Below, piece after piece: positions 44,181 through 52,439 of a DNA stretch of 64,000 nt. Both the position numbers and the translations under genes were made by a program. Positions within the stretch are counted from its first letter, which is position 1. Each line of letters starts with the position of its first letter. The notes beneath the pieces were generated by a model that saw nothing but the letters and a program-made list of their open reading frames with translations, did not search any database and was not told where the DNA came from. The DNA comes from an uncultured Methanobrevibacter sp. (GTDB lineage: Archaea > Methanobacteriota > Methanobacteria > Methanobacteriales > Methanobacteriaceae): positions 1-64,000 of the forward strand of contig ONJC01000003.1 in the NCBI GenBank assembly GCA_900318035.1, in the 5' to 3' direction.

Positions 44181-44972
44181 TTAAAATGAGCAATAAATAA
44201 CTGCACCACCATTTCCTCTAGATAATTTTAAAAATGAATTAGGCCTTAATTTAGTTGGCCTTCCTTTTTGAACCTCAATATCTCCTATGAAAGTTCCATT
44301 GGAACTGGATCCATCTATGATATACCAGCCGTCATCCTTATAGAACAGTTTAAGATGAGGTTTTGACACGTTTGAAACTGTATCATAGCTATTGTCCAGA
44401 AGTATAGAAAATGAAGCCAAATCTCCCTGTGAAAAACTGGCTTTACGACCGATTAAAACAGTTTCATCCTTTCTAACTTTAAATGTTTTTCCCTTGTCCA
44501 CACCATTAAATATTGTAAGAACACAGTTTTCGTCTTCATGGAACTTTTGGTTGGACTTATACAAATCAAAGAATGTAAAGAGCTCATCAGAGAGGAAATT
44601 AATCTCCAGAAACAAATCTTCAAATGCATCCTCTTTTAAAACGTATGCCTTTACTCCTCTCTTACCAACCTTATTGGGCACTTCCTTTTTAATTTCAATC
44701 TCATTTACAAGACCTGCATCCTTAAGTTTCTTAATGTGCTGGCCAAGCATTTGTGGAGTGATTTCAATATTGTAGTTGTTCAAAAGAATGCTGTTTATTT
44801 CACGGGAATACAGCGGATCTTTTGACTGTGCCTGATTATATTTTTGATTATCCCTTAAGATTTCAAGTATTGAAAACCTGACCTTATTGTTAACGGCTGA
44901 TAGCTTTTCTGAAATCAAATTAGGGTCTTCGGGGTCGATAATTGCTGTTTTATTAATATCTGAATCGCTCAT
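44181..44972 (-). CDS. HTH-FHA transcription factor
   Basis: 263 residues. The N-terminal winged helix (about 25-110; RFSILEILRDNQ, MLGQHIKKLKDAGLVNEIE) resembles ArsR-type DNA-binding domains. The C-terminal FHA domain (about 165-263) has the phosphothreonine-binding pattern IGRK, VSKPHLKL and SSSNGTFIG. It lies 33 bases before the kinase-Hsp70 gene, which suggests that the kinase phosphorylates a Thr that this factor then binds, or that the factor docks on the kinase. Archaeal HTH-FHA fusions are uncommon. GGAGATAT precedes the ATG. Confidence 0.85.
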   Translation of the reverse strand: MSDSDINKTAIIDPEDPNLISEKLSAVNNKVRFSILEILRDNQKYNQAQSKDPLYSREINSILLNNYNIEITPQMLGQHIKKLKDAGLVNEIEIKKEVPNKVGKRGVKAYVLKEDAFEDLFLEINFLSDELFTFFDLYKSNQKFHEDENCVLTIFNGVDKGKTFKVRKDETVLIGRKASFSQGDLASFSILLDNSYDTVSNVSKPHLKLFYKDDGWYIIDGSSSNGTFIGDIEVQKGRPTKLRPNSFLKLSRGNGGAVIYCSF

Positions 44973-44999
44973 AATATATCTCCATAATTTTTTATAATT

Positions 45000-45800
45000 T
45001 TAAATTGCACTGCTTAAAACATCATGATAGGCTTTCAAGTCCTTTTCACGTAAATTTAAACTTTGCATCAGTTCGGTTACCAGAGCATCGAGTAAAACCA
45101 AGGCTGAGACTTCAAAAGCTGTTCCCATTAATATTAACTCCAATGGACGGTAAATATTACTGATTCCTCTGATTTCTTCAGGTAAATCATTGATCTCCTT
45201 CCACAATTCGTTATCACTTAAATCTGCTGATTTTTTAGGAAGAGCTTCGATTTTGCTTCTGACTTCCTCATCGCTTTCAAAGTTGATTAAAGCTCTCGGC
45301 AGAGTCTCCATGAAATCCTTAACATCACTGTCTTCAAGTCTAACAAGAGTCTGGGGAAGAGAGTCAATGACTATTCTGGCATCTGCCTTTTGTGCAAGTT
45401 CGCTTTCGGTATTGCCGCATACTGCCAGGAATTTTACATTGTCTATTTTGGAATCCTCAACTATTTGAGTGATTGAATTGGATTTGCCTGATTTTGAAAT
45501 AATGATAATGATATCCCCATCCCTAACCGGAGGAGCTATTGTCTCATTGAATACGTAGACATAAAAACCCAAATGCATCAGTCTCATCGCAAATGATTTT
45601 GCAACAAAACCTGACCTTCCGGCTCCTGCCAGAAATATTGTGGTTTTCCTATCTGACACCACACGCTTGTTGGAAGCTGTAAGAATAACATCCCTAAACT
45701 TGACAATTGACTCTTCCTGATTGGCTACAACTGATTTACACATTTGAAGATTTTTTAGGATTTCATCTAATGACAAATCCATATATTTTAACTCAGACAT
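45000..45800 (-). CDS. SIS-domain protein (6-phospho-3-hexuloisomerase-like) with repeat insertion
   Basis: 266 residues. The SIS fold is clear: LAGAGRSGFVAKSFAMRL, VRDGDIIIIISKSGKSNS, FLAVCGN. It resembles 6-phospho-3-hexuloisomerase, normally about 180-200 residues. An inserted segment (about 145-215) carries four LP repeats of 19-20 residues: IDSLPQTL (LP at 148), METLPRAL (167), IEALPKKS (187), INDLPEEI (206). The conserved end EVSALVLLDALVTEL follows. In this setting, between RtcB and the FHA gene, a regulatory or sugar-phosphate-sensing role is as likely as metabolism. Confidence 0.75.
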   Translation of the reverse strand: MSELKYMDLSLDEILKNLQMCKSVVANQEESIVKFRDVILTASNKRVVSDRKTTIFLAGAGRSGFVAKSFAMRLMHLGFYVYVFNETIAPPVRDGDIIIIISKSGKSNSITQIVEDSKIDNVKFLAVCGNTESELAQKADARIVIDSLPQTLVRLEDSDVKDFMETLPRALINFESDEEVRSKIEALPKKSADLSDNELWKEINDLPEEIRGISNIYRPLELILMGTAFEVSALVLLDALVTELMQSLNLREKDLKAYHDVLSSAI

Positions 45801-45815
45801 ATTAATAACCCTTAT

Positions 45816-46922
45816 TTAAGCTTTGAAATTATAAACTGGTTTTACAATTTCCATTATTTTAACTGTATCTTCAACATTATTTAAAATATTATCTATTGGT
45901 TTATATGCCATCGGAGATTCATCAAGAGTTTTTTTGGAAACAGAATTGGAATAGATTCCGTCCATCTGACGTTGGAATTCATCTAAAGACAGCTCTTGTT
46001 TAGCTCTTGAACGACTGAAAAGACGTCCTGCACCATGTGGAGCTGAATAATTCCAGTCAGGATTTCCTTTACCTTTACAGATAATGGATCCGTCACGCAT
46101 ATTGATTGGAATGATTAAGGTTTCGTTCTTGTTTGCTGAAACTGCACCTTTTCTTAAAATCATCCTGTCCATGTCAATGTAGTTGTGGATAGTTGTGAAT
46201 TTTTTGGTGTAGTCCATTCCGTATTCTGTAAGTATTGTCTCTGCAATGGCCTGACGGTTGAGAACCGCAAATTCCTGCATGATTTTCATGTCATGAATGT
46301 AATCATCAAAGAGTTTTCCTTCGCAGTAAATCAGATCCTTATTTTGAGCCATGTTATGATATCTCTTAAATTCCTTGAGAGCCTCATTCTGATAATAATC
46401 GCAGACATCTGCACCGATTCTGCGGCTTCCTGAGTGAATCACAAGGATTAAACCATTGTCCTGAGTCTCGTTGATTTCGATGAAGTGATTTCCACCGCCA
46501 AGAGTTCCTAAATCGAAATTGCCTTCGCTTCCGGCTTCAAGATTGAAATAACACTTAAGTTCTGTTAAATCAAAATTCTTCATGAAATGATGCGGAACAT
46601 CTCTTTTCTTATAACCATGAGGCACTTTTGTTCGAATAATACCATCAAGGCGTTCAAAATCGATTTCATCAGCATCCAGGTACATGACTTCCATTCCGCA
46701 ACCTATGTCTGATCCGACAAGATTAGGAACAACCTTATCGGTGATTGTCATTGTAGTGCCGATTGTGCAGCCTCTTCCCGCATGGATATCAGGCATCATG
46801 CGGACAGTCTGGCCTTCGGCAATAGGCTGATTTAGAAAGTTGATTACCTGTGAAATGCTTGTGCTGTCAACATCATCTGAAAATACTTTTGCTGTTGCAT
46901 ACTTACCCGCTAATTCAAACAT
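45816..46922 (-). CDS. RtcB-like RNA ligase, short form
   Basis: 368 residues. The ligase hallmarks are present: SDIGCGM (Asp72, Cys75), LGGGNHFIE, HSGSRRIG and the nucleotidyl-histidine motif SAPHGAGRLFSR. Archaeal tRNA-splicing RtcB proteins are typically about 480 residues. This shorter form resembles bacterial RtcB2-type proteins that join RNA or repair cleaved RNA. It heads the co-directional array; AGGTGAAA precedes the ATG. If the cell also has a standard RtcB, this one may repair damage made by an RNase of the conflict or stress system. Confidence 0.82.
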   Translation of the reverse strand: MFELAGKYATAKVFSDDVDSTSISQVINFLNQPIAEGQTVRMMPDIHAGRGCTIGTTMTITDKVVPNLVGSDIGCGMEVMYLDADEIDFERLDGIIRTKVPHGYKKRDVPHHFMKNFDLTELKCYFNLEAGSEGNFDLGTLGGGNHFIEINETQDNGLILVIHSGSRRIGADVCDYYQNEALKEFKRYHNMAQNKDLIYCEGKLFDDYIHDMKIMQEFAVLNRQAIAETILTEYGMDYTKKFTTIHNYIDMDRMILRKGAVSANKNETLIIPINMRDGSIICKGKGNPDWNYSAPHGAGRLFSRSRAKQELSLDEFQRQMDGIYSNSVSKKTLDESPMAYKPIDNILNNVEDTVKIMEIVKPVYNFKA

Positions 46923-46964
46923 AGTTTCACCTCACATTATTGGTTATCTAAATATTTAATTTAA

Positions 46965-46974
46965 TTTATATATA
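46965..46974 (-). promoter_or_regulatory. TATA box at the head of the RtcB-kinase array
   Basis: On the minus strand the sequence reads TATATATAAA, about 45 bases before the RtcB ATG. A start site about 20 bases before the ATG and the strong AGGTGA site support a promoter for the array. Confidence 0.45.
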
Positions 46975-46998
46975 AATCGTATAAATGAAATGCTTTAT

Positions 46999-47688
46999 TC
47001 AATAGAAAATGCAGTTAATAACATTCAAACTATTCTCATTCTGATTTTTGATATCATTGCCTTCACTTGCAATGTTTTTTTCAAAATTGCAATCCCTGAT
47101 ATTCAACATGCCTTCGTTATAGATAGCTCCTCCCTTAAATGAAGCATTACTGTAAAACAAAGCATCATGAAGTGATAATTCTGATTTGTTGTAAATGGCT
47201 CCCCCTTCAAATTCAGAGGAGTTTGATTTGAAAACCGCCCTGTCCAAATTCATCAATGAATTTGAATCATTGAAAATGGCTCCCCCATAATCCGCCCTAT
47301 TTTTTCTAAATCTGGAATTGGCTATCCTTAATCTGGAATAACGTTTATTATAGATGGCTCCTCCAAATTCATCTGAGGTGTTATGGCAGAAGTTACAATT
47401 TTCAACCATCAAATCACCCTCATTTATTATTGCTCCACCTGAGTATTCACAATAGGCATTTTTGAAGACTATATTTTTTAAAGTGACCTCTGCTTTAATG
47501 CACAATAGAGACACTTGAGCGTTTCCATCAATGGCATGACCATTACCATTGATTATTAAACCATTTTCGTTAATTTCCACACCCATTTCATAGGTTTCCT
47601 TTTCATCAGTTTCCAGGATAACATCTTCTGTTAAAGTAATCCGCTTAACTCCACTTTTAAACAGTTCTTCAAATTCCTTGAAATTCAT
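46999..47688 (-). CDS. unsecreted right-handed beta-helix protein
   Basis: 229 residues. The repeat unit GGAIYN or GGAIFN recurs (about every 24 residues), alternating with SNxxFxxN turns, as in pectin-lyase-like beta-helices of Methanobrevibacter adhesins. Unlike those, the N-terminus is charged (MNFKEFEELFKSGVKR) and lacks a signal peptide. It has a GGGGGGATAAT ribosome binding site. It lies directly upstream of the RtcB gene. The protein is predicted to be cytoplasmic, so adhesion is unlikely. Its role is unknown. Confidence 0.75.
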   Translation of the reverse strand: MNFKEFEELFKSGVKRITLTEDVILETDEKETYEMGVEINENGLIINGNGHAIDGNAQVSLLCIKAEVTLKNIVFKNAYCEYSGGAIINEGDLMVENCNFCHNTSDEFGGAIYNKRYSRLRIANSRFRKNRADYGGAIFNDSNSLMNLDRAVFKSNSSEFEGGAIYNKSELSLHDALFYSNASFKGGAIYNEGMLNIRDCNFEKNIASEGNDIKNQNENSLNVINCIFY

Positions 47689-47748
47689 ATTATCCCCCCA
47701 AATGTATTCCCCTGAATAGGTATCCTCAAGGACTGATATTTAAGATTA

Positions 47749-48879
47749 CTATTGTCTCTGATACTTATTGTAGAGCAATTCCTTTAATTTTCGTTCAGCC
47801 TTGAATCTTACCAGATAGTTTTGATCATTTTCGGCTATCTTTTTTAAAAGTTTAGCATTTGTAAAATTTGGATTTTCAATTGCATATGCCCTTTCTACAG
47901 CCCCATAACTATTCAATGCATAATCTTCTAAAATATTACTGTCATTTAGATTAGGATTTAACAGTGCAGCCCTTTTAGCATAGTAATGTATAGAATCATC
48001 TTTTATTAACTCCTTCAGCATTTCTTCATTTTCTATGTAGCTTACGGCAACAAAAATATCCTGCTCGTCAAATCCCTTTATGATCTTATAGATGAATGAA
48101 TCATCAGCAATTTCAAGATGTTTCCTTATACCGAATTGGCTTCTAAACTCCTCGTCATACCATTCCGGAAGCTTTTCAATGTTATTGCAATTAATAAATA
48201 GATTATCCCCATTTCTAAGCTTATCAAAGTTCCAGTTCAGACAGCTCACATCTCTTAGACTATAACAGTCCCTAAACATTTCAAAAATATTTTCAACATT
48301 TGACATGTCCCAATTTGAAGCAAAGGAGACGTCTTCCAAGGAAATGCAAGATTCAAACATGGACTCCATATTTACAGTAGAACTCAAATCAAAATTTTCA
48401 AGTCCGTCCAATGTTTTCAGGCTGCAGCAATCGGCAAACATGCCCCAAAAGTTTTCCACATTAGAAGTATCCCAATTTTCAAGAAAAACATATTCCAAAG
48501 AATAACATTTGAAAAACATGTTATGAACATCTATTTCTTTTGAAATATCCCAATTTATAGCATAAAAAGCTATTAATGAATTCATACCGGAAAAAAGTGA
48601 TTTTAAAGTTTTTCTAAAAGGCCGTAATTGAGAAACATGGGAATAATTTTGGATAATAATAACTTCGGCATTGTCGCAATAGCAGGAATTTGAAGATTTC
48701 ACCTGCTTGGACAGGTCTTCGCTGATATAGAGCACATCATCAAGATCATCCATGTCATCCCAGCTAGTCAAGTTTGTTCCATCCTTTAAAATGATTAGAA
48801 GACCTGATTCTCCCAAATCAAATACACTTTCTGTTGTATTATTCATTTCCTCAAAGTCTTTTAAATAATCGGCATTCAT
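47749..48879 (-). CDS. BspA-like (DUF285) protein with LRV-type C-terminus
   Basis: About 376 residues from the ATG at 48879. The N-terminal domain (about 1-55: EEMNNTTESVFDLG, ILKDGTNLTSWDDMDD, VLYISEDLS) recurs in two other proteins here (55339 and 59691). BspA-type DUF285 repeats follow (LENWDTSNVENFWGMF, NWDMSNVENIFEMF). The C-terminal 120 residues are a leucine-rich-variant repeat (NPNLNDSNILEDYAL, NPNFTNAKLLKKIAEND). There is no signal peptide. The shared domain and absence of export signals suggest an intracellular family. Confidence 0.75.
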   Translation of the reverse strand: MNADYLKDFEEMNNTTESVFDLGESGLLIILKDGTNLTSWDDMDDLDDVLYISEDLSKQVKSSNSCYCDNAEVIIIQNYSHVSQLRPFRKTLKSLFSGMNSLIAFYAINWDISKEIDVHNMFFKCYSLEYVFLENWDTSNVENFWGMFADCCSLKTLDGLENFDLSSTVNMESMFESCISLEDVSFASNWDMSNVENIFEMFRDCYSLRDVSCLNWNFDKLRNGDNLFINCNNIEKLPEWYDEEFRSQFGIRKHLEIADDSFIYKIIKGFDEQDIFVAVSYIENEEMLKELIKDDSIHYYAKRAALLNPNLNDSNILEDYALNSYGAVERAYAIENPNFTNAKLLKKIAENDQNYLVRFKAERKLKELLYNKYQRQ

Positions 48880-49027
48880 TATTATCACAACCTAATATTT
48901 CTTCATAATGCAGGTTTTAATTCCAATATTATTGAAATCTAATAATAGATATATCCAAATACCTATTTAAAATACCTAAAGGAATTGCTTTAATCAAGTT
49001 AATTATAATTAAATCAAATGAATTATC
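48880..49027. other. divergent promoter region
   Basis: About 150 A/T-rich bases between the minus-strand BspA-like gene and the plus-strand lipid kinase gene. TATA-like stretches occur but none is clear. Confidence 0.3.
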
Positions 49028-49372
49028 ATGTCAATAATTAAAAGTTTCAAAGATGCAGTTAACGGTATAATCAATACTGTTTCAACTGAAAGAAATCTGA
49101 AAATCCAAGTAATAATTATGATATGCGTTATTTCAGCCGGTTTAATTGTTGGATTATCCAATATGGAATGGATTATTTGTATTATGTTATTTGGTCTTGT
49201 AACAAGTGCTGAATTATTCAACACTTCAATTGAAAAAACACTTGACTACATTGACAAGGAATATAATAATGAAATCAGATTTATCAAGGATGCTTCTGCA
49301 GGTGCCGTTTTAACACTCGCTATCGCATCTGCAGTAATCGGATTGATAATCTTCATTCCAAAATTAGTTTAA
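49028..49372 (+). CDS. dgkA: DgkA-type diacylglycerol/undecaprenol kinase
   Basis: 114 residues with an N-terminal amphipathic region and three membrane helices. The active-site signature is EERNLKIQ-like (STERNLKIQVIIMI), followed by TSAELFNTSIEKTLDYID and IKDASAGAVLTLAIASAVIG. Bacterial DgkA enzymes phosphorylate diacylglycerol or undecaprenol. The substrate here is unknown; undecaprenol-like (dolichol) phosphate recycling for pseudomurein is a plausible role. Genes of this family are sporadic in archaea and may have been acquired from gut bacteria. It ends inside the convergent LMW-PTP gene (20-base overlap). Confidence 0.85.
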   Translation: MSIIKSFKDAVNGIINTVSTERNLKIQVIIMICVISAGLIVGLSNMEWIICIMLFGLVTSAELFNTSIEKTLDYIDKEYNNEIRFIKDASAGAVLTLAIASAVIGLIIFIPKLV

Positions 49373-49793
49373 TTTTTCTATCTACTTTTTTTAATACTCT
49401 TTCAATCTCACAAAAACACGCATCATATACATTATAGTCCCCGCCTGCAGGATCATTAATGTCCGGAGGATATTCATCAACGAACTGCTTGATTGTGCAG
49501 ATTTTTAAATCAGGATAGTAATCCTTTACCCTTTGAGTATAAAAGTCTTCCAGAGTTAAAACCAAATCCATATCCTCAATATTTGAATTTCTGAAGTTGG
49601 TTGCTGTGTGGGAAGTTATATCAATTCCATGGGCCCTGCACACCTCAACAGCCACAGGGGAAGATTTCTTGCCATCGATAGCCATGATTCCTGAAGAGCA
49701 GACTTCAATATCGTCTCCCGCCATCCTTTTAAATATTGCTTCTGCCATTGCACTTCTGGACGTATTGGCATAACATACAAACATTATTTTCAT
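49353..49793 (-). CDS. low-molecular-weight protein tyrosine phosphatase family
   Basis: About 146 residues from the ATG at 49793. The P-loop CYANTSR (CX5R) is near the N-terminus, and the general-acid region reads INDPAGGDYNVY. It could dephosphorylate protein tyrosine, or reduce arsenate like ArsC, whose active site belongs to the same fold. It is the first of three paralogues within 3 kb (others at 51562 and 51990). Its 3' end overlaps the DgkA gene on the other strand. Confidence 0.82.
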   Translation of the reverse strand: MKIMFVCYANTSRSAMAEAIFKRMAGDDIEVCSSGIMAIDGKKSSPVAVEVCRAHGIDITSHTATNFRNSNIEDMDLVLTLEDFYTQRVKDYYPDLKICTIKQFVDEYPPDINDPAGGDYNVYDACFCEIERVLKKVDRKIKLILE

Positions 49794-49960
49794 CAACTAA
49801 CCTCCAATAATCAATATCCCATTGATTAATATCAAATTCATGCATCATACCAAATACAATAGATGCAACCTCATTTAAAAATATATTCAATTTAATATTT
49901 AATTAATCGTTTAAACTGAAAGCTTTATTTGACTTTTATATTAACGACTCTAATAATTAG

Positions 49961-50373
49961 TTTGAGGTGATACAAGGATGCAATATTAATGGAAATATTC
50001 TCAATTTGTGCTGTGGAAGCGGAGAAGTGTCCAACATGTTTCGTGAGTGCAGTGTTGAGGGAATTGATCCCTACACCAAAGGCCTCTATGAAAAAAACAA
50101 GACAATAGCTGCATCCCAATGACCTTCAAAGATATTGTTCAAAATGGAATTGGAAAACGTTATGATTTTGTAATTTGCCCATATGCAATGCATTTATGCG
50201 AGAAATCAACGCTTCCAATAATTATTTACAGAATTGGACAAGTCAGCAATAATCTGGTCATCATAACACCTCATAAAAAACCCAATTGTAATGGAAACTT
50301 CTTTAGAGAAATCAAAAGAATGAAAAAAGAGAGGACAAGCATCGTATGGTATAAAATTAATATGGTCAGTTAA
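49961..50373 (+). pseudogene. broken SAM-dependent methyltransferase gene
   Basis: Two fragments in different frames together look like one class I methyltransferase. The first (49961-50118) has GNILNLCCGSGEVS and VEGIDPYTKGLYEK, corresponding to motif I and the acidic loop after it. The second (50119-50373) has MTFKDIVQNGIGKRYDFVICPYAMHL. They join at a one-base shift around 50105-50122, where the first ends in TGA. No start codon precedes the first fragment, so the 5' end is also lost. Confidence 0.65.
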
Positions 50374-50574
50374 AGCTTTTACTTTATGTGACTTATTAAT
50401 ATGAATATTCAAACTACCATTCAGGTGTTGAGTTATGATTAGTTTGGACTCGAATAAAATTTATGAAACTTGTTGGGAAACACTAATATTGCCAAACATT
50501 ACATTACACCGAATTAATCATCACTCTTTTTTAAAATCCATTACTTTTTTTACTAACTATTATCGAGGGATATT
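50374..50574. other. 200-base gap
   Basis: No gene is seen. A TATA-like region may serve the TPR gene at 50575. Confidence 0.3.
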
Positions 50575-51519
50575 ATGCTAGAAGACTATATCAACAGTAA
50601 AATTAATGAAGCTTACGATTTTATGCAGAATGACAGCGAAAAAGCCTTGGAAATTTTTGACGAAGTGCTTGAAATTGAACCTGAAAGAACAGATGCCATC
50701 AATGGCAAAGGGTCAACCCTGATGAAACTGAACAGATTTGATGAGGCAGAAGAATGTTTCAATCAATCCTTATCAATTTGTGAAAATTCTTCAGCGCTCC
50801 TCAACAAAGGAATGATTGCCAAACACAGAAACGACTTTGAAAATGCTATTGAATATTATGACAAGGCATTGAAAGTCAATCCGAATCTGGAAAATATCGT
50901 CAATATCCTAAAAAGTGAAATCAGCGATGCCGATGATGATGTCAATGACAAGTCAAATGAACTGATTGAAAAAGGGATTAAACTTAAGGATGAAAACAAG
51001 CTATGGGATTCTCTTGACATGTTAATGCAGGCCATAAAAGAAGACCCCTCCTGTGAAAGTCAGGTAAACGAACTGATTGATGAGATAAAAATCAAATTTG
51101 AAAGGCAATTCGTTTATGATGACGGGGACTTTGACATTAACAGCAAAGTCGACAGACTAAAAATGCAGGCCATAAAAGCATTAATCAAGGAAAACAATCC
51201 CGAAAAGGCACTGACGTTAATGGATCTTCTTTTGGAGTTGGATGAAAATGACATCAACACGCTGAACCATAAAGGAGGCGTGCTGTTTATCTGCAGCGAG
51301 TATCAAAAGGCCATTGAATGCTTTGACAAATGCCTAAATATTGATAATAACTACACCTGCGCTCTTTTTAACAAAGCAATCGTGCTAAGACTTTTAAATA
51401 AACTGCCTGAAGCATTGAACTGCTTTAATGAACTTTTAAAAACACCTCAAAATTACAATAAAGTCAAACCATACCAACTGGAAATATTAAACAAGCTCCG
51501 CAGGGGAGCTATGACCTGA
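50575..51519 (+). CDS. tetratricopeptide-repeat protein
   Basis: 314 residues. TPR units are clear: KALEIFDEVLEIEPERTDAINGKGSTLMKL, EAEECFNQSLSICENSSALLNKG, NAIEYYDKALKVNPN and, after a charged linker (about 120-200), KALTLMDLLLELDENDINTLNHKG and KAIECFDKCLNIDNN. GAGGGAT precedes the ATG. No signal peptide or membrane helix. Its partner is unknown; it resembles the TPR proteins at 8255 and 16088. Confidence 0.88.
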   Translation: MLEDYINSKINEAYDFMQNDSEKALEIFDEVLEIEPERTDAINGKGSTLMKLNRFDEAEECFNQSLSICENSSALLNKGMIAKHRNDFENAIEYYDKALKVNPNLENIVNILKSEISDADDDVNDKSNELIEKGIKLKDENKLWDSLDMLMQAIKEDPSCESQVNELIDEIKIKFERQFVYDDGDFDINSKVDRLKMQAIKALIKENNPEKALTLMDLLLELDENDINTLNHKGGVLFICSEYQKAIECFDKCLNIDNNYTCALFNKAIVLRLLNKLPEALNCFNELLKTPQNYNKVKPYQLEILNKLRRGAMT

Positions 51520-51561
51520 CTCATTTTAAAAAAAATAGAAAAAAATTATTAAAATTTTAAT

Positions 51562-51993
51562 TCATCTGACGAACTTAGCTTCGCAAATCTTTTCTAAAGC
51601 TTCTTTTATTTCTAAAAAGCAATTTTCATAAACATTTAAATTATAACCATAAGGATCGGCAATGTCTAAATCATCATATCCGGCATATTCTCTGATTGTA
51701 TGAATTTTCAAATTAGGATATGACCTCCTAAGATAATCCCTATGGTCGGCTGTTGCGGTCAATACCAAATCCATTTCACCAATATCAGAACCCTCAACTG
51801 GAGTGGACCTGTGGCCGGACAGGTCGAGACCATGATTTTTGCATGTTTCAATTGCATTAAATGATGCCATTTCACCGTCAAGTGCAAAAGTGCCTGCAGA
51901 TGAAACTTCCACATCACCAGCAAGGTCTCTGAATATTGCCTCAGCCATCGGGCTTCTGCAAATGTTTCCAGTACATACAAACATTACCTTCAC
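51562..51993 (-). CDS. low-molecular-weight protein tyrosine phosphatase family
   Basis: 143 residues. The P-loop CTGNICR (CX5R) and downstream SPMAEAIFRDL match the family closely. The general-acid region is IADPYGYNLNVY. The start is GTG in GTGA, overlapping the previous paralogue's stop by four bases. This is the closest of the three to canonical LMW-PTP/ArsC sequences (NICRSPMAEA). Confidence 0.85.
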   Translation of the reverse strand: MKVMFVCTGNICRSPMAEAIFRDLAGDVEVSSAGTFALDGEMASFNAIETCKNHGLDLSGHRSTPVEGSDIGEMDLVLTATADHRDYLRRSYPNLKIHTIREYAGYDDLDIADPYGYNLNVYENCFLEIKEALEKICEAKFVR

Positions 51994-52439
51994 ATTAACA
52001 CCTCAAATTCACTGTGAGTTTTCAAAATTTTCTCCAAAGCTTCTTTTATTTCAAAATAGCAAACAACATAATCACCCAAACCGCCGTCAGACGGGTCTTT
52101 AATATCCAAATCAGAATAACATCCACTATACTCCTTGATTGTATGTGCATTAATATTCGGATAGAACCTTTTTATTTTTTCCCGGTTTTCGACTGTGGCC
52201 GCCAATACCAAATCCACGCCGTTAAAGTCAACGTCAGATATGTTGGTTGTTTTAAAGTCAGATAAATCAATACCGTGTTTTCTGCAAACCAAACATGCGT
52301 ATTCATCTGCATTTTCACCTGATTGTGTTGAAAATCCTGCAGATGAAACATCGACATTTCCAACCATCTTTCTAAACAGACCTTCAGTCATTGGGCTTCT
52401 TGACGTGTTGCCGCTGCAAATAAATACTAATTTCATCAT
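51990..52439 (-). CDS. low-molecular-weight protein tyrosine phosphatase family
   Basis: 149 residues. The P-loop CSGNTSR is intact, with SPMTEGLFRKM after it. The acid-loop region reads IKDPSDGGLGDY. It overlaps the nucleotidyltransferase gene upstream (ATGA) and the next LMW-PTP gene downstream (GTGA), so three genes form one translationally coupled operon. It diverges from its neighbour, suggesting old duplication and separate substrates. Confidence 0.83.
   Translation of the reverse strand: MMKLVFICSGNTSRSPMTEGLFRKMVGNVDVSSAGFSTQSGENADEYACLVCRKHGIDLSDFKTTNISDVDFNGVDLVLAATVENREKIKRFYPNINAHTIKEYSGCYSDLDIKDPSDGGLGDYVVCYFEIKEALEKILKTHSEFEVLM

Noticed and set aside
45816..46922. canonical tRNA-splicing RtcB
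   Set aside because: The protein is too short for the usual archaeal form and lies in a signalling array. A paralogue for repair is more likely, though the only-RtcB possibility cannot be excluded from this window.
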